NCBI GenBank assembly: GCA_963971425.1
Contig: OZ020525.1
Coordinates: 620,001 to 684,000, forward strand
DNA length: 64,000 nt
From: Bryoerythrophyllum caledonicum
Lineage: Eukaryota; Streptophyta; Bryopsida; Pottiales; Pottiaceae
Direction: 5' to 3'
Shown here: one piece after another, positions 46,735 to 60,902 of the stretch
Numbering within the stretch: position 1 is the first letter of the stretch
Layout of the letters: every line of letters begins with the position of its first letter
Notes under the pieces: generated by a model
Seen by the model: only the letters and a program-made list of their open reading frames with translations
Told to the model about the DNA's origin: nothing
Databases searched by the model: none
Program-made: the position numbers and the translations under genes

Positions 46735-47790
46735 TATAGGTGCCTCTATTGAATAAACGATAAATTAAAGCAATTGCAAGTCCACAATTTCTCTTATGTT
46801 AATGTTTTTATATTGGTTTTTTGAAGCACAATCCACCTACACTCACGGCAATAGGTGTTCTTTTTAATTTTACGATAAAAACAATGGTAAAAATTGTCAT
46901 GAACTCAGCGCTCGCCGCTCACCGCTCACCGCTCACAAGACAACATTCCTGCCCTGAAAAGAGCGTTGTGGAAATTTTATTCTTATTCTTTTTGAATCCA
47001 TAATTTGATAGTTATTAGCCTTCAAAGTCAAGTTTGGAACTCTGGGTTGCTCCAAATTTTTGCTAGAAGTTTCTACTGACATTGAGATTTTTCAAACACA
47101 TAGAAAATATTGGCATCTTTGCATATGTCAAACAAATTCTTCTCTCGAGTGTAGAAATACATTTTAGCCCAAGTCAAACATTTTCACACATTGTAGAGCA
47201 AGTTATCAAAAAATCTTCTTCTTTTCTACATAAGACCAATAGATCTTCATTTTTTCACTTTTTATTTTTCTAACAACAATATGTGGTGATAACCTTCTTA
47301 TTGACCAATTGGATTATCATTTTTAAACATATTTAGTTGACAAAAAAGTAAAACATAAATTGGCAATTTTTGAACCTTCACTCCTTGCACGTTTGTTTTG
47401 AATATGCTATAGTGCCCCTCCTCTATCTCTAAAAACTAGTGGAGAAGGAACTAACATCATGCTTAACGCAATGTTAAAGCATTTAGACCTTGTGTATTGT
47501 ACAAATTTGACAGCAAGTGAAGTCAAAATTTGTTGATTCACTCAACGCATGGAAGAAAATGAACCATTTTCTTGACTGCAAAAGCTATAATCTTCATATT
47601 CGTGCAGTGGATTGCAGTCAAAAAATATATCAAAGTATATTTTTCAATCCTACACTTAAAATTACAAATTTTTACTTCAAAAGTAGATTTTTTGGTCACT
47701 TTTTGATAGTGGCACTTTTGGAGTGTTTCTTGAAGGAAAAATGCTTTGAGCCTTTAGAGGTTAATGTTTACTATTCACACCATTCTCCTT
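46735..47790 (-). repeat. Diverged dispersed repeat, reverse orientation
   Basis: 47040-47600 aligns by eye, reverse-complemented, with 6850-7420 (and 8896-9280). Shared text includes CCCAAGTCAAACATTTTCACACATTG, CTTCTTCTTTTC and TAGACCTTGTGTA. 46735-46990 pairs with 18291-18560. Non-coding, with many indels. This shows the family is old and spread, not local to the gap region. Confidence 0.7.
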
Positions 47791-48192
47791 TGGGGACCGA
47801 AGCTCTTCTTTTTCTTAATGTTTACTAAAAAAAATTGCTTTCCCACCAAAGCTTCTCCTATTGTCCATCTTCAACAACACTAAAATATTAATCAAAGTTG
47901 TCATTAGAGTCCTATACTTTTGTCTTCTTATGTGGAAGTCTATTTGTTATAGTATGGATAGAGTATAGAATGCACTTAACCCTTACAGGTCAGTTGAAAA
48001 CCATATATTCATACACATATTTAAATTTGTAGAATACAAAAAAAAAATATCAAAGTTTAGCAAGACTTACACCTTTGGATTCAAGATTTTTTAACTGACA
48101 TCTCTCATTTAGAGGTCATTTCAATATCTGGACCTTATTGTGTTCAAATACAAAATGTGCGCTCTATATGGAAACCGAATGTCTAGTGAGTG
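47791..48192. other. Spacer before LINE copy 2
   Basis: 400 bp of AT-rich DNA; nothing recognised. Confidence 0.4.
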
Positions 48193-50960
48193 AGCTCCGT
48201 ATTTCCTGGTGAGGGGAGGTGGGGGACTTAGCCTGTGAGCTGCAAGCTACGAGCGATAAGAGTTGGCTGGCCCTATTGAGAGCCCTCGTAGTGAGTGGAT
48301 CTATGGTATTAGGTGAGGTTTTAAGACGCAAAGTAGACGTGTTGGAGGGCTCAACACCAGATCTGAGGAGGGGAGTTGGATAGGTCCTAAGTGTTGGTAG
48401 ATCTATACAAAGTATGCTCTAAAGCGGGGAACTTAGTGTTGGGGCCAGATCTGCAATCACTTAGTTCACAAAGAGCGATCCATCCCAGATCTGGAGCGCT
48501 GGGAATAGATCTGAAACCTACCCATCAAGCACCCACTTCCCCAATCCAGGAACTTGAGTGTCAAGATAGAGCGAAGACACCATCCAGAACTGCTGCAACG
48601 CAGCTCCAATCCGTCATCACAGGCCACACCTTTCCCTCCCTTCTCTTGCAAATTGTTGTTATTTAAATTAGATTCCATTTACGTAATATGTAGTTGTGAA
48701 CACACATTAATATGTTTTATTGAGAGATCCAGACGAAGAAGTAGCAGATCTACTCTCAGCAGGAGGAGAGCAGCACCCCCTACGGTGACCAAGTGTACAA
48801 TATGCAGCAGCACGACTCCGAAAAGCGGTGGAACAGGAGCAACCTCCACTAAGACGAAGCTGAGAACACCACGCTGCAGAGCTGCCACTAAAGGAAGAGG
48901 AGCAGCAGCCGCCCCCACAACACCGTGGAGCGCATCACAAAAGTCGTCAGATCTGCACAAGCAGACAAGAAGATCAGCCTTACCGAACCCAGGTACGTCT
49001 CTTACCCACCTTCAGCTCCATTCCTTTACTTGTTGCACTCACAAGGCTATTTCCATCCCACAAACCTCTACCTCCCTCCCACTTAGAATCACGATTCCTA
49101 CATCCAGACACACCACAAATATCACAACACATAGATAGGACACAATACTTAGACAAACCCCAAAACACCCACCTCCTCTTCCACATACACTAATAAGTAG
49201 ACACAACTCCACAGGGCATAGATCTACCTCTTCTACCCACTTCCCCTCCAACAACTCATGGATCAGATCTTCACATCCCATGCCGAAGCGCTGCCTACTT
49301 TCCTGTAGAATCACAGTAGAAAAACCAAAAAAATACCAGCACAACGAGATCCCCACAACACAACACAATCCCTTCCCACGACGCACACAGATCATAGCAA
49401 ACTCTAACCTTCCCCCTCCCCACACACTAGAAACATGCACAGATCCCAAGCTTCCTTACCCAAGCCCCCGGCGCATTGATAAAGACAGTCATTTGAATAG
49501 ATCCCAAAGACTCTGACCCAACCCTCCTCAAACCCCTGCACTCACACAACCCCACCTACACCCACCCACTGCTACGCACATCCCCCCTTCCTCCCCCGTG
49601 TCCCCTCTCACTGTCCCTCCTTGTTGTAAACCTCCCCCCCCTCACTGTCCCTCCCTCAGCCCCTCCCTTGCTCTTCCCTTGCTCCTCACCCCCCTCTCCC
49701 CCTCCCTGCACCTCAACTCTCCCCTGTCGACTCCCCTTCCCTGAACCCCAACCTCCCCTCCTCCAACTACATCACAGCCCCGCTTTGGACAACAGACCTT
49801 AGAACCTCCCCCTCCCATAGACACCTAGAACCCTCCTGCCCCAGACTACCGACCCGTAAAACCCTAGCGACACCAACAAAAAACATAGCGACCCCCAAAT
49901 TCCCAACCTGCAACATAATAAACCCAGATAGCGACACTGAAAACTCAGGTAGCGACCCTCCCCCCCTACCCAACGACCTTGTAAACCTGCCCAACGACCT
50001 TGAAAACTTGCCCAACGACCTCGTAAACCTGCCCAGCGACCTTGAAAACCTGCCCAACGACCTCGTAAACCTGCTCAACGACCTTCTAAACCTGCCCAGC
50101 GACCTCGTAAACCTGTCCAGCGACCTGGTGAACGTGCCTAGCAACCTTGTGCTCCCGAGTAGCGACCTCCCCAGTGCACACAGAGACACGGTGCACACAG
50201 TGACCTGCCCAGCGACCTCGTGCTCCCAGATTGTGACCTTCCCAGTGTACACAACGACCCTTCTATCCCCCCCCGCGACCCATCCAATACCACTACCTAC
50301 CCCCCTAAGCCCAACAGAAACCCCCCCCCTCGACCCCAGCGACCCTCCCTCCACAACCTATGACCCCCCCCTCCCTTTCTAGCGACCCTCCCCCCACAAA
50401 TCACAACCTCCCCTCCCCTTGCACAAACCTCCCTCTACCACAGAAATTCCCCCGCTACCTGTAAAACTTGCGAAGCACTTAGTCCACCCCTCCCATCCTT
50501 TCCAAACTCCCTATCTCCTAGTATTAACCTCCCCTCTCATCACAAAACCTCCCCTTCTCCTATATCTATTTCCAAACTAACATTAATATACCATCACAAC
50601 TTAGCTTTAAACAAGTGGAGTGGAACGAGCAACACCAACACCCGTCAAGCCAGACACACTGCAACTAAGGTAAGTCTCTCTCATCCTACTTCCTCATTCT
50701 ATCTAACAGACGATGGAATGGAGTGGGTGCCACTAGGAAAGAGTAAAGTGTGGGGAGATGCAGTACGCATCAACAACAAACAAACAAGAAGACAAACCTT
50801 GACTACGACACAAAGTAGCCGCTCAAGAACCAGGAGCAAAAGACCTTGCAACCCACCTCTCTCCACGACTCAATCCTCCAGCTTCAACCTTGATTCTTTG
50901 CCCTCAGCAAGTTTACAAGTAAGCCACTCCAACTCATCTCTTTTTGTCAGAAAAACTAAC
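48193..50960 (+). other. 5' leader of LINE copy 2 with splice-like introns
   Basis: AGATCT palindromes are frequent from 48350 to 48960. Intron-like signals include CCAG|GTACGT at about 48993 and AAG|GTAAGTCTCTC...TAACAG at about 50670-50710. AAG|TAAGCC...TTGTCAG ends just before the ORF1 ATG at 50961. Between 49500 and 50600 the sequence is C-rich, with a 21-bp tandem repeat. No protein is supported. Confidence 0.5.
49970..50150. repeat. 21-bp minisatellite in the leader of LINE copy 2
   Basis: About eight imperfect units of AACCTGCCCAACGACCT(C/T)GTA. In one frame they read as a seven-residue repeat, N-L-P-(N/S)-D-L-V. The frame is open from 50008 to 50382 but has no other support as a gene. 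Confidence 0.85.
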
Positions 50961-52637
50961 ATGACAGGGCATGTAAGAAGGAACCTCGAACTTGGCGACA
51001 ACATGGATATAAAAGACTCGATGGAAAACCTCATGGAGACCAACAAGGAGATCCCTACACAACCACCAGCCTTGAGGACAGAAAGCACAAACGAAGTAGG
51101 GAGTACTCACAAGAGAAAGAAAAACACCACAGAAAAAGAAGGTATGGCACCCATCATTGAGCCCGTTTTAACAAAAATTCAATTTTGGCTTGGTTTTCAA
51201 ACGTTGGAGGACATGGCCAAAGAAGAGGGAAGAGCGACAATCCAGAACAATGAGACTATATCCGACATGATCACACGAGGGATCAAGGAGATAGAGGCCA
51301 GAGAAATCACCCTAGCAACACAAGCTTTCCCAAAAAATTCTCAAACCCTTTACCCATGTGTAAGAGAAGGTATTGTTGGACAACACTACAACTTGACTCA
51401 AATCCCCTTTGACATCCCGGTATGTGACAAAACCGGTCTTGCTCTTGATTTTCATGTTTCCATACACTTTGAAATTACTAACCTAGTGCTCATGCACGAT
51501 GATGTCAAAGCCTTGGTGGTTGACAGGTTGAGATCCATGGAGATCGAAGTAGGCAAGGAGGTAATTGACCCTATCTCTATTTTATGTATGAGTGTGAAAA
51601 ATGCAGGGAAACGAGGAGTTTGGGCAGGCTCAATTAAATTGCACCTCCACAAACCCGAAGTCGATGGCATTGGGCTCCTCAAAGGCATTAGACCTTTTAT
51701 CCTAAAGTTGGATAAACAATATGTGCTTGGCAAGGTATGCAAGACCTACAATACCATTGCTAAAAACTCTAACCTCTCAACTAAAATCAAAAGTGAAACT
51801 CTCAAAGGAATTTCAGCTAATGCTCTCTTTGTGGATATCCTCCAAAATAGTTTTAACCGTGGCCTTGAGTTTGAGATAACAAGTGTACAGAAAGGAAAAG
51901 AAGACTTTCATGCCTTTACTATAGCACCAACCCCCCAACAAGCAGCGAAGATCAAATTACACCAAGTAACAACACACCACAAGATCTTGCAACCAACAGG
52001 CAATGTGAGAGCTTCATCAAGTGGCACCAATCGTGAGAGCAAGGCAAGGAAGGACGCCGTATCCCTAACCTTATCCCAACTTCCCATTCGTATGAACATA
52101 GAGGACACTTGTGCGGAGATCCATAAAGTGATGGAGGTAGGAAACGTTGTCCACATCTATTTCCACCGCCATGATGGACATAGGCACAATGGAAGCGCCA
52201 ATGTCCAATGTCTAAACCCTATAGTATATAGAAGGTTTGTGGGCAAGGTTATCAAGATTGGAGGGCATTACGTGGACTTTGCACCACATCGAAGAAGCCT
52301 TGACGGAACGGAAGCACCTACCAAGGAGAAAATTAAAGAGTTTGGCTTCTCGGACGTTAACAAAGCTATTGTCAACTCCGTAGAGGCATACAAGTTGGAT
52401 GGGCCAACAAACAACATCACGAAGAAAGACATCATCACAATTGTGGAGTCAAAGTTGGAAGAAAGCAACAAAAAAATAAGGTTGGAAGCACAAGAGTACA
52501 CGGACAAGAAATATGAAGAACTACAAGACCAAATATGTGAAGTCCAAGAATCCATGAGTGTCACTCTTGCAAACTTGCAAGCCATCACCAAAAGAATGCC
52601 CCCCCGAAGAATTGAAAACGAGAAGTCAAAAATGTGA
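50961..52637 (+). CDS. LINE copy 2 ORF1 protein
   Basis: 558 codons from the ATG after a splice-like CAG to TGA; the frame is open upstream to 50718. It shares with copy 1 ORF1 the WLGF, YNLTQIP, VSIHFE and GLLKGIRPFI blocks. The RRM-like central region reads VSLTLSQLPIRMNIEDTC, then GNVVHIYFHRHDGHRHNGSA, then CLNPIVYRRFVG and HYVDFAPHRRSLDG. The C-terminal 70 residues are charged and helical, fitting a coiled coil. Intact although ORF2 of the same copy is destroyed. RNA binding is inferred from family and position. Confidence 0.75.
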   Translation: MTGHVRRNLELGDNMDIKDSMENLMETNKEIPTQPPALRTESTNEVGSTHKRKKNTTEKEGMAPIIEPVLTKIQFWLGFQTLEDMAKEEGRATIQNNETISDMITRGIKEIEAREITLATQAFPKNSQTLYPCVREGIVGQHYNLTQIPFDIPVCDKTGLALDFHVSIHFEITNLVLMHDDVKALVVDRLRSMEIEVGKEVIDPISILCMSVKNAGKRGVWAGSIKLHLHKPEVDGIGLLKGIRPFILKLDKQYVLGKVCKTYNTIAKNSNLSTKIKSETLKGISANALFVDILQNSFNRGLEFEITSVQKGKEDFHAFTIAPTPQQAAKIKLHQVTTHHKILQPTGNVRASSSGTNRESKARKDAVSLTLSQLPIRMNIEDTCAEIHKVMEVGNVVHIYFHRHDGHRHNGSANVQCLNPIVYRRFVGKVIKIGGHYVDFAPHRRSLDGTEAPTKEKIKEFGFSDVNKAIVNSVEAYKLDGPTNNITKKDIITIVESKLEESNKKIRLEAQEYTDKKYEELQDQICEVQESMSVTLANLQAITKRMPPRRIENEKSKM

Positions 52638-53945
<1,308 letters not shown>

Positions 53946-56900
53946 TTGCATAAACCACAAAAACCAAACTATCACACCAAACCCAAACACTATATACTCC
54001 TAATATCATTAAGTGGAGATATAGAAACCAACCCCAGACCCATGCCAAACATACTAAAAAGACACCCCATAGCACATAAGAAGAATGCCAAAATATACTT
54101 TATACCAAATACCATAAAACTGCAACCGGAATACAAGCACATAGCTCAAACATTTGCACCAATAATAAAAAACACTCATATACTACACCAATCACACAAC
54201 ACTATACACCCACACATTGCCCAATACATACAACAACAAAACACACGACCACCATCACATATCCTATATGCCCTGATAATTACTATCCACCCAAACATAG
54301 ACATGTGCAACCACCTGTTAAACACACAAAATCCAAATATAACCCAATGGACTAATACACTATACACACTCTCTCTAACTTACAAAACCCACCCGAAAGA
54401 CACATAAATATCCCACACCCCTATACAACATTCCTTGAAGAAAATCAAAACACCATAAAATACGGAACATCAATACATAAAGAATTGTACAACTTTATAC
54501 ATAAGCAAAACTCACCCCCCTCAAACGACATACTAAAACAAAAATTCCCGTACCTCCCTAACAATCTAATTAACGAGGCACTAAAATGTTTAGACCCCAT
54601 ACCAGAATATATCCATCCACCCCCCCCACCCCCCCCACCCCCCTATCTTCCCCCACAATATCAAAATATTAGACCAAATAACGACAGTACATACATAGAT
54701 ACATGGAATGCCGCATCTTTAAACACCGCCCTTCCTAGCCTACGAACTCTGATCACACATACAAACACCCCCCCAGCCCTCATAGCTATACAAGAAACAA
54801 AAATATCGGCCACAAAATCTACAAAATATATACAAAATATATTTCCAGACTATAAACTCATCTTTAATAATACACATGCACTTACAAGATGCATCCAACA
54901 AAGGAGGCCATACACGCCAGGCTGAGGGGGCCTCCTTACACTAATACACAAAAAATATGCCTTCCCAGGCAACATCAACAAAATTCCTACTCCAAGGCAC
55001 ATTTCACCTTATCTTCAAATAATCAAAATTAATAATCACCCATTGCAACCATGGCTAATCTTTCACATATATATGCCATCCCATCCCGAAGACACTGGAT
55101 TTATCATAGACATACAAAACACTATAACATCCCAAATTGATAACAACCCCAATCACACATACCTATTAGGTGGAGACTTCAATAGAGACATAGCATTAAT
55201 TGGTCGCCAAAATGGAAATCTTATCACCCCCCCCAAATAAGTGATTACCAATGGCGCCACTTCACAGAAAACCTAAATTTTGCTTACGTCAATACCGATA
55301 CACAATTCTCCAGACAAGGTGGCCACAATTATAGCGATTGGAGCCTAATAGATGGATTCTACATAGAAACAAATAACAATACACAATACACCTCTACAAC
55401 AAACAAGGAAGTTATTCTCAACTCGGATCACTCACCCATACGATTGCACATCCCAAATAACACATTAAGTAATAGAACTCCTATGATCCTAAACAACAAC
55501 ACTATACGCATACTTAACCCCATTCCAAAAGACAATATAGAAAAATTCAATACAAAATTCTTTGAAGAGAATTCCATACGAATAGACTCCCTCATAAACA
55601 CTCTTGAAAATAATAATCACCTATCACAAATACAATGACAAGATGCATGCCACACTGTAGACAAACTCATAAATGAAATCTCAGACACACTAGAACAAAC
55701 TTGCAGAGCCCACCCAATACCCCAAACAACAAACAGAACTTCTCGACAAGGCAGCTATTTACTCCGCAAACTCTCCAAAGCTTGGAAACAACACCTCACT
55801 ACATACCATGTTATACAAAAAACCATTAGAATTATAAAAAACAACCCTCAATGGCATAACCACCCCATCTGCAACGAACTACTAACTCTTCAACACACCC
55901 AAATCCCTAATCCGCCGCCTCCGGATTTACCCCACAATACATGGATAAAAGATATCGCACTAATTGCTAAAAATGCCAACATACAAGCCCAAAAAATAAC
56001 CTCAAAATATGCCAAAGATAACATTAAGAAAGCCATCTCAAAATACAGACAACTATACAAAATTAGCCCGAAAAAAATTAACACAAAAGTCTTCAAAAAC
56101 CTTGAATCCCCGCCAATGGATTGTATCACAGATCAATATAATAATATTCTAACCAGCCCCGAAGACATCGCGAATGAAATATTCAACCAACAAACAAAAA
56201 TCAACAGACCAATTGTACCAACATGCAATTACCAACCACAACACACAACCAAATGTACATGTGCAGTACGCCAATATCCATGGCATGACCTGGATGGATA
56301 TACCCTTGACAAACGAGGCGAACCAGAAATCCCACTACATAAATACCTTAACAGAGCTACATACGACACATGCCTTCAAAATCTTGGTAACAATAAAGCC
56401 CCACGCCCAGATCGCATACCAAATTCAATACTCAAAAACATGCCCCCAAAATTTCACAAATTACTATTCCTATTCTTCTCTCACTGCTATAAACAAAAAC
56501 AAATACCGACCTCATCGAAATCAAGTACAACAATTTTACTATACAAAAAAGGAGACCCGTCCATACTACCCAACCATAGGCCAATTGCACTAGCTAACAC
56601 AATATATAAACTTTCCACTAGTACACTCACCTCTATACTATCCTCATATAGTGAAAAATTCCAAATCCTACATGATAGTCAAGAAGGATTTAGAGCACAG
56701 AGAAGTACCGCTCGACAAATACAAACTATAATAGCCGCACTAGAAGACGCAAAATTTACTAACCAAGATATAGACATATTATACGTTGACTTCAAAAACG
56801 CCTTTGGCTCAATAGACCATGCCCGACTACTAGCAATAATGATGGACCTAGGTTACCCAAAAGACGCAACTACATTAGTCAAAAACATCTACTCGCAATC

Positions 56901-59900
56901 ATCCACTTACTATATTGGTGAACACTTTGGAAAAACAAAACCTATACCTATTCAAAGAGGAACTATACAAGGGGATACCCTTAGCCCATACCTATTCATT
57001 ATATTTTTAGAACCACTACTAAGATGGCTAGAAAGAGGTAACAACGGCTACACTTTTGGCACATCACAAGCCACAATAAACTCCGCCGCATACGCGGATG
57101 ACCTCGCCGTCATAAATAACAAAATCAAATCTATCCAAATACAACTCAACAAAATTGATAGATATTGTAAATGGGCCGGTATGGACGTAGGTGTCCCAAA
57201 ATGTGCCGTTACCGGTTGCCCAAACAAATCCAAATTAAACCCTATCACCTTCAAAGCCCCAATGCAAACGTCTAACATCAATTATTGCAATCAACCGATC
57301 CCTACATTACACCAAAATGAACCATACATATACTTAGGCACAAATCTTGTCCCCTCACTAAAGTGGAAAATCCAAATTCACACTACAACCACGAAACAAA
57401 AAACCATATGTGGATTACCAAAATGTATGTCAAACGCAATAACCCAACTCCCACATAACCTATTTGGACTTGAAGCTTTCTCCCTCAAAATGCATATCTT
57501 CGATGTATAGGCGAACAACTACAAAATGCTTTAAACGACAAAGGTAGACTAGGAAAAATATATAATGGATTAACTCAATACGTCCTCGCCCAATACGGTG
57601 GCGCCGAAAACATACCCAGAATAAAAAAAAAGTGACTGTATAAGATCACCAATAACACGAACATTCTTCTTATTAAAACACATAGCTAAAGCCCATCTAA
57701 AAAGTACGCTCCCAAACTTCCTCATTAATCCTACACCACTAGAAATACTATGGCGCCAAGAAACACTAAACCACAACACACTCAATACCCAACTCTTCCA
57801 AAAGCTTCTACAAAAACTCCTCTCAAAAAATATTATTGAACTAAACCAAATCACTTTACCCAATGGCACACACATCATGAACAATGAGGATTTCAAAACC
57901 TACCACTTCACTCCATCCAAACTATTAAAAAATGCTCTAAATATTGCTAAACAATTATTCTGCCACCCAACATGCCCCACTACATGCCATATCCCATGTA
58001 ACATATACTCTTACTCCTATATACTTAAAGATTCATTTGTCACACTCAACAATAGCATCACCCCAAGAAATATCCCATGACTAAACAACCCCCCTAACCA
58101 CCCACATCCATACCACCCCCCTCCCCCAACATACATCCCCAAAAACCCCACCACATATCTCATTAATAACATCATACACCATAAACATATCCAACACACA
58201 GACATAAATAATATACAAAATACCTACACAAAATATTTATGCCAATGGCAACAAAATGATAACACATACAATAAATGGCTTCCCCAAAGAGACCTTTTCC
58301 CAAGACATGACACCAATACCTCTACACACAACACCGAAAAATTAAAACAATACTACCAAAAAACTCAAAACAAAACTTACTCGGATATCATCCTAGTCCA
58401 CCACCCCCAAGAACAACTCTCAGACTCAAGATCCGTAACACCACCTATAATTATCCCATTCTTAAACATCTATTCAACAGAATGCAATCCCGAAAATGAT
58501 ATTCTCACATCCTCAAACACAATCCAAATAGATAACAATCTAGCAAACCTATACGAAGAAAATGGCCGACATTTGCACACTATTCCCGTTACTCGGCTCC
58601 GATGGCTATGGAATCAGTATAATACAAAACTACAAAAGCCTACAAACATCGAACCAATGACCCAATCCTTTGAAACCGAACTAATCTGGTTATACCAAAG
58701 GTATAGATACCGAATACCATAAACTAACCCTCTAAAAAATGCACAATACACAATACCCACTCCCATCTTAGACTCACTAATCTCATCCTTCAACATGGAA
58801 CAATCATACTTCTCTTCCCCGGTCACATGCTCCACCAAACTAAAAAAATATTACTCACCTTATGAAAGAGACAAAATATTCGGATCCCTAGGAAAGGCCT
58901 TTGACTACAAATGGACCGGTAATGGTATAGCGCACCCCCACACCGAGAAAGAAATGGAACAAGCAATACATTGGGCTCGACTTGCGGCCAAACATGATCC
59001 AAACAACACAATTACAATCATCATCACACCAAACAACAATTGGTACCAAAACAACAACCAAAACTCAAATCCATTTCCAGATTCCCATATCATCGCACTA
59101 TTTGAGGCAGACTCAATACCATATGAAGAACCTACGATCCCACCCGAGCTAGAAAAACCCCAAATCGAGCCATCTACATTACAAATACTATGCATCCATC
59201 ATCAGAACCAAACCATTGGCACCCTAGAACAACTTGCTGAACTTACCTCCATATCGGATAATCTAAACATACACCGACTATACACAAAACCGGCCCAACC
59301 AACACCTATACAAACCCCCGTAAACCAAAGTAAAAACTGGTCAAAACTAAAACATGTCAACAATACACTAAACTACTCCGTCACACCCCCCCTTCTCCCA
59401 AACTATCCAACTCATACCACACCAAAATTTAACCCCGCATATAGTTATTACACCGATGGCTCTTTTAAAGCACGAGAACAAATTAGCCCAGGATCTTGGC
59501 ACAGAGAAAAAGCTAGCTATGGCATTTATACTTCTACCAAGGAAATTAAGCTAGCCAAAAGACTCCATGGATTCCAAAATATCCTTAGAGCAGAACTCAT
59601 GGCCATTCACAAAACATTACAAATCATCACAACAAAATACTATAATGAACCCGCACATATATTCACCGATTATATAAATGCACTATACCTACTAAACACT
59701 CAAATAACACACCCTACCCTTCACAATAGCCACCCAGATCAAACTATATTAATATCAATGGTCCAAATGTTACAAAACCGATCACAAATCACAACCCTCC
59801 ACAAAGTAAGAGCCCATGCCAATATTGATGGCAACGAACAAGCAGATAAATTAGCAAAAGAAGGAAGAGAGAAAACACACAAAAACGCTAAGGACCCACA

Positions 59901-60902
59901 CGAACATGCCCATGCTTCCCCATACTACTTTCAAAAAGAAGATTGGCCTTCCAAAGAAGATACCCCCGACAAAGGCCCGATTAGATTTTTGGGCAAATAC
60001 CTCAAAAACAAGACCTCTATAACAACCTAGACACAATATCAGAAAATATTCCTAACATAGAAAAATGGACCAATAATAACAACATAGACAACGAACTCTC
60101 TACAAGTTTTTGGAAAAACCCCATCATCACAGACTCACAAATAACATGCCTAATCAAATTCCGTACTGGTCAATATATGGGAAACGCTCGTAAACAACTC
60201 TTCTTTGGAATAGAAAGATTCCCATCCATAACATGCCCCATCTGCCCGTCAACGGACCCTGATACATGGCTACATGTTCTACTCAAATGCCAAAACCACC
60301 ACATACACTCCTTAATTGTTAAAAGACACAACAAAGCGGTATGGGAAATCCGAAAATTAATCACCTCCTACAAAAAATCGAGATGTTATATATTAATGAA
60401 CGCCGGCACCTTTAATAACAATCCACAAGAAAATACGGTCCCTCCTTGGCTACTCCCATGCTCATGTATGACCCAAAGGTGCCATTGCAATGTCAGGCTC
60501 AAACTAGACATCCTTTGTGTTAAAGATTTACCATATAATGATCCACCACCCGATCACATAAACCAAGACTACACCATTCAATTCATTGAATTCACATATT
60601 GCAACGATAGATTTTCTCCGGAATCAATCCATAAAAAAATAGATAAATACCAACCCCTTATTGACGACATAAGTGCCCTTGGGTGGAATGTGGACCCCCT
60701 TATTGTAATAACAACTCGCGCTCGTGCCACCACCTTTATCCCATCTATGAAAACTCTAGAAGACACCTTCAAAATACCCATTGAAACAATTAAAACCACT
60801 TTTAAAAACATCAACACCATCGCCATTCAACATGCCATGTCCATTCTCCTACATAAACGCAAATACGCATGGAATACTTTGGCCACATGTGGCACCTTTT
60901 GA
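53946..60902 (+). pseudogene. LINE copy 2 ORF2, broken
   Basis: Same domain order as copy 1. The 2A-like motif SGDIETNPRP lies at 54012-54041. Lesions: frame loss near 54400; TGA at about 54922 in the APE RGG motif; a frameshift in a C-run near 55227; TGA for Trp at 55636; an in-frame loss of 54 codons near 57396 in the RT thumb; a frameshift near 57490; TGA at 58078; TAA at 58722; a frameshift in an A-run near 60005. RT YADD (about 57091), RNase H YTDGSF (about 59449), CCHC (CPIC...HVLLKC, about 60235-60290) and RLE (FIEFTYCNDRFSP, about 60582) are still readable. The second RNase H Asp is kept in FTDY. The terminal frame runs to 60902, past the end of homology with copy 1. Confidence 0.9.
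53997..54041 (+). other. 2A-like ribosome-skipping motif, copy 2
   Basis: Hydrophobic stretch then SGDIETNPRP. It differs from the D-x-E-x-N-P-G-P consensus only at Gly, where AGA (Arg) replaces an expected GGA. The lesion is at a different position from that in copy 1. Confidence 0.75.
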
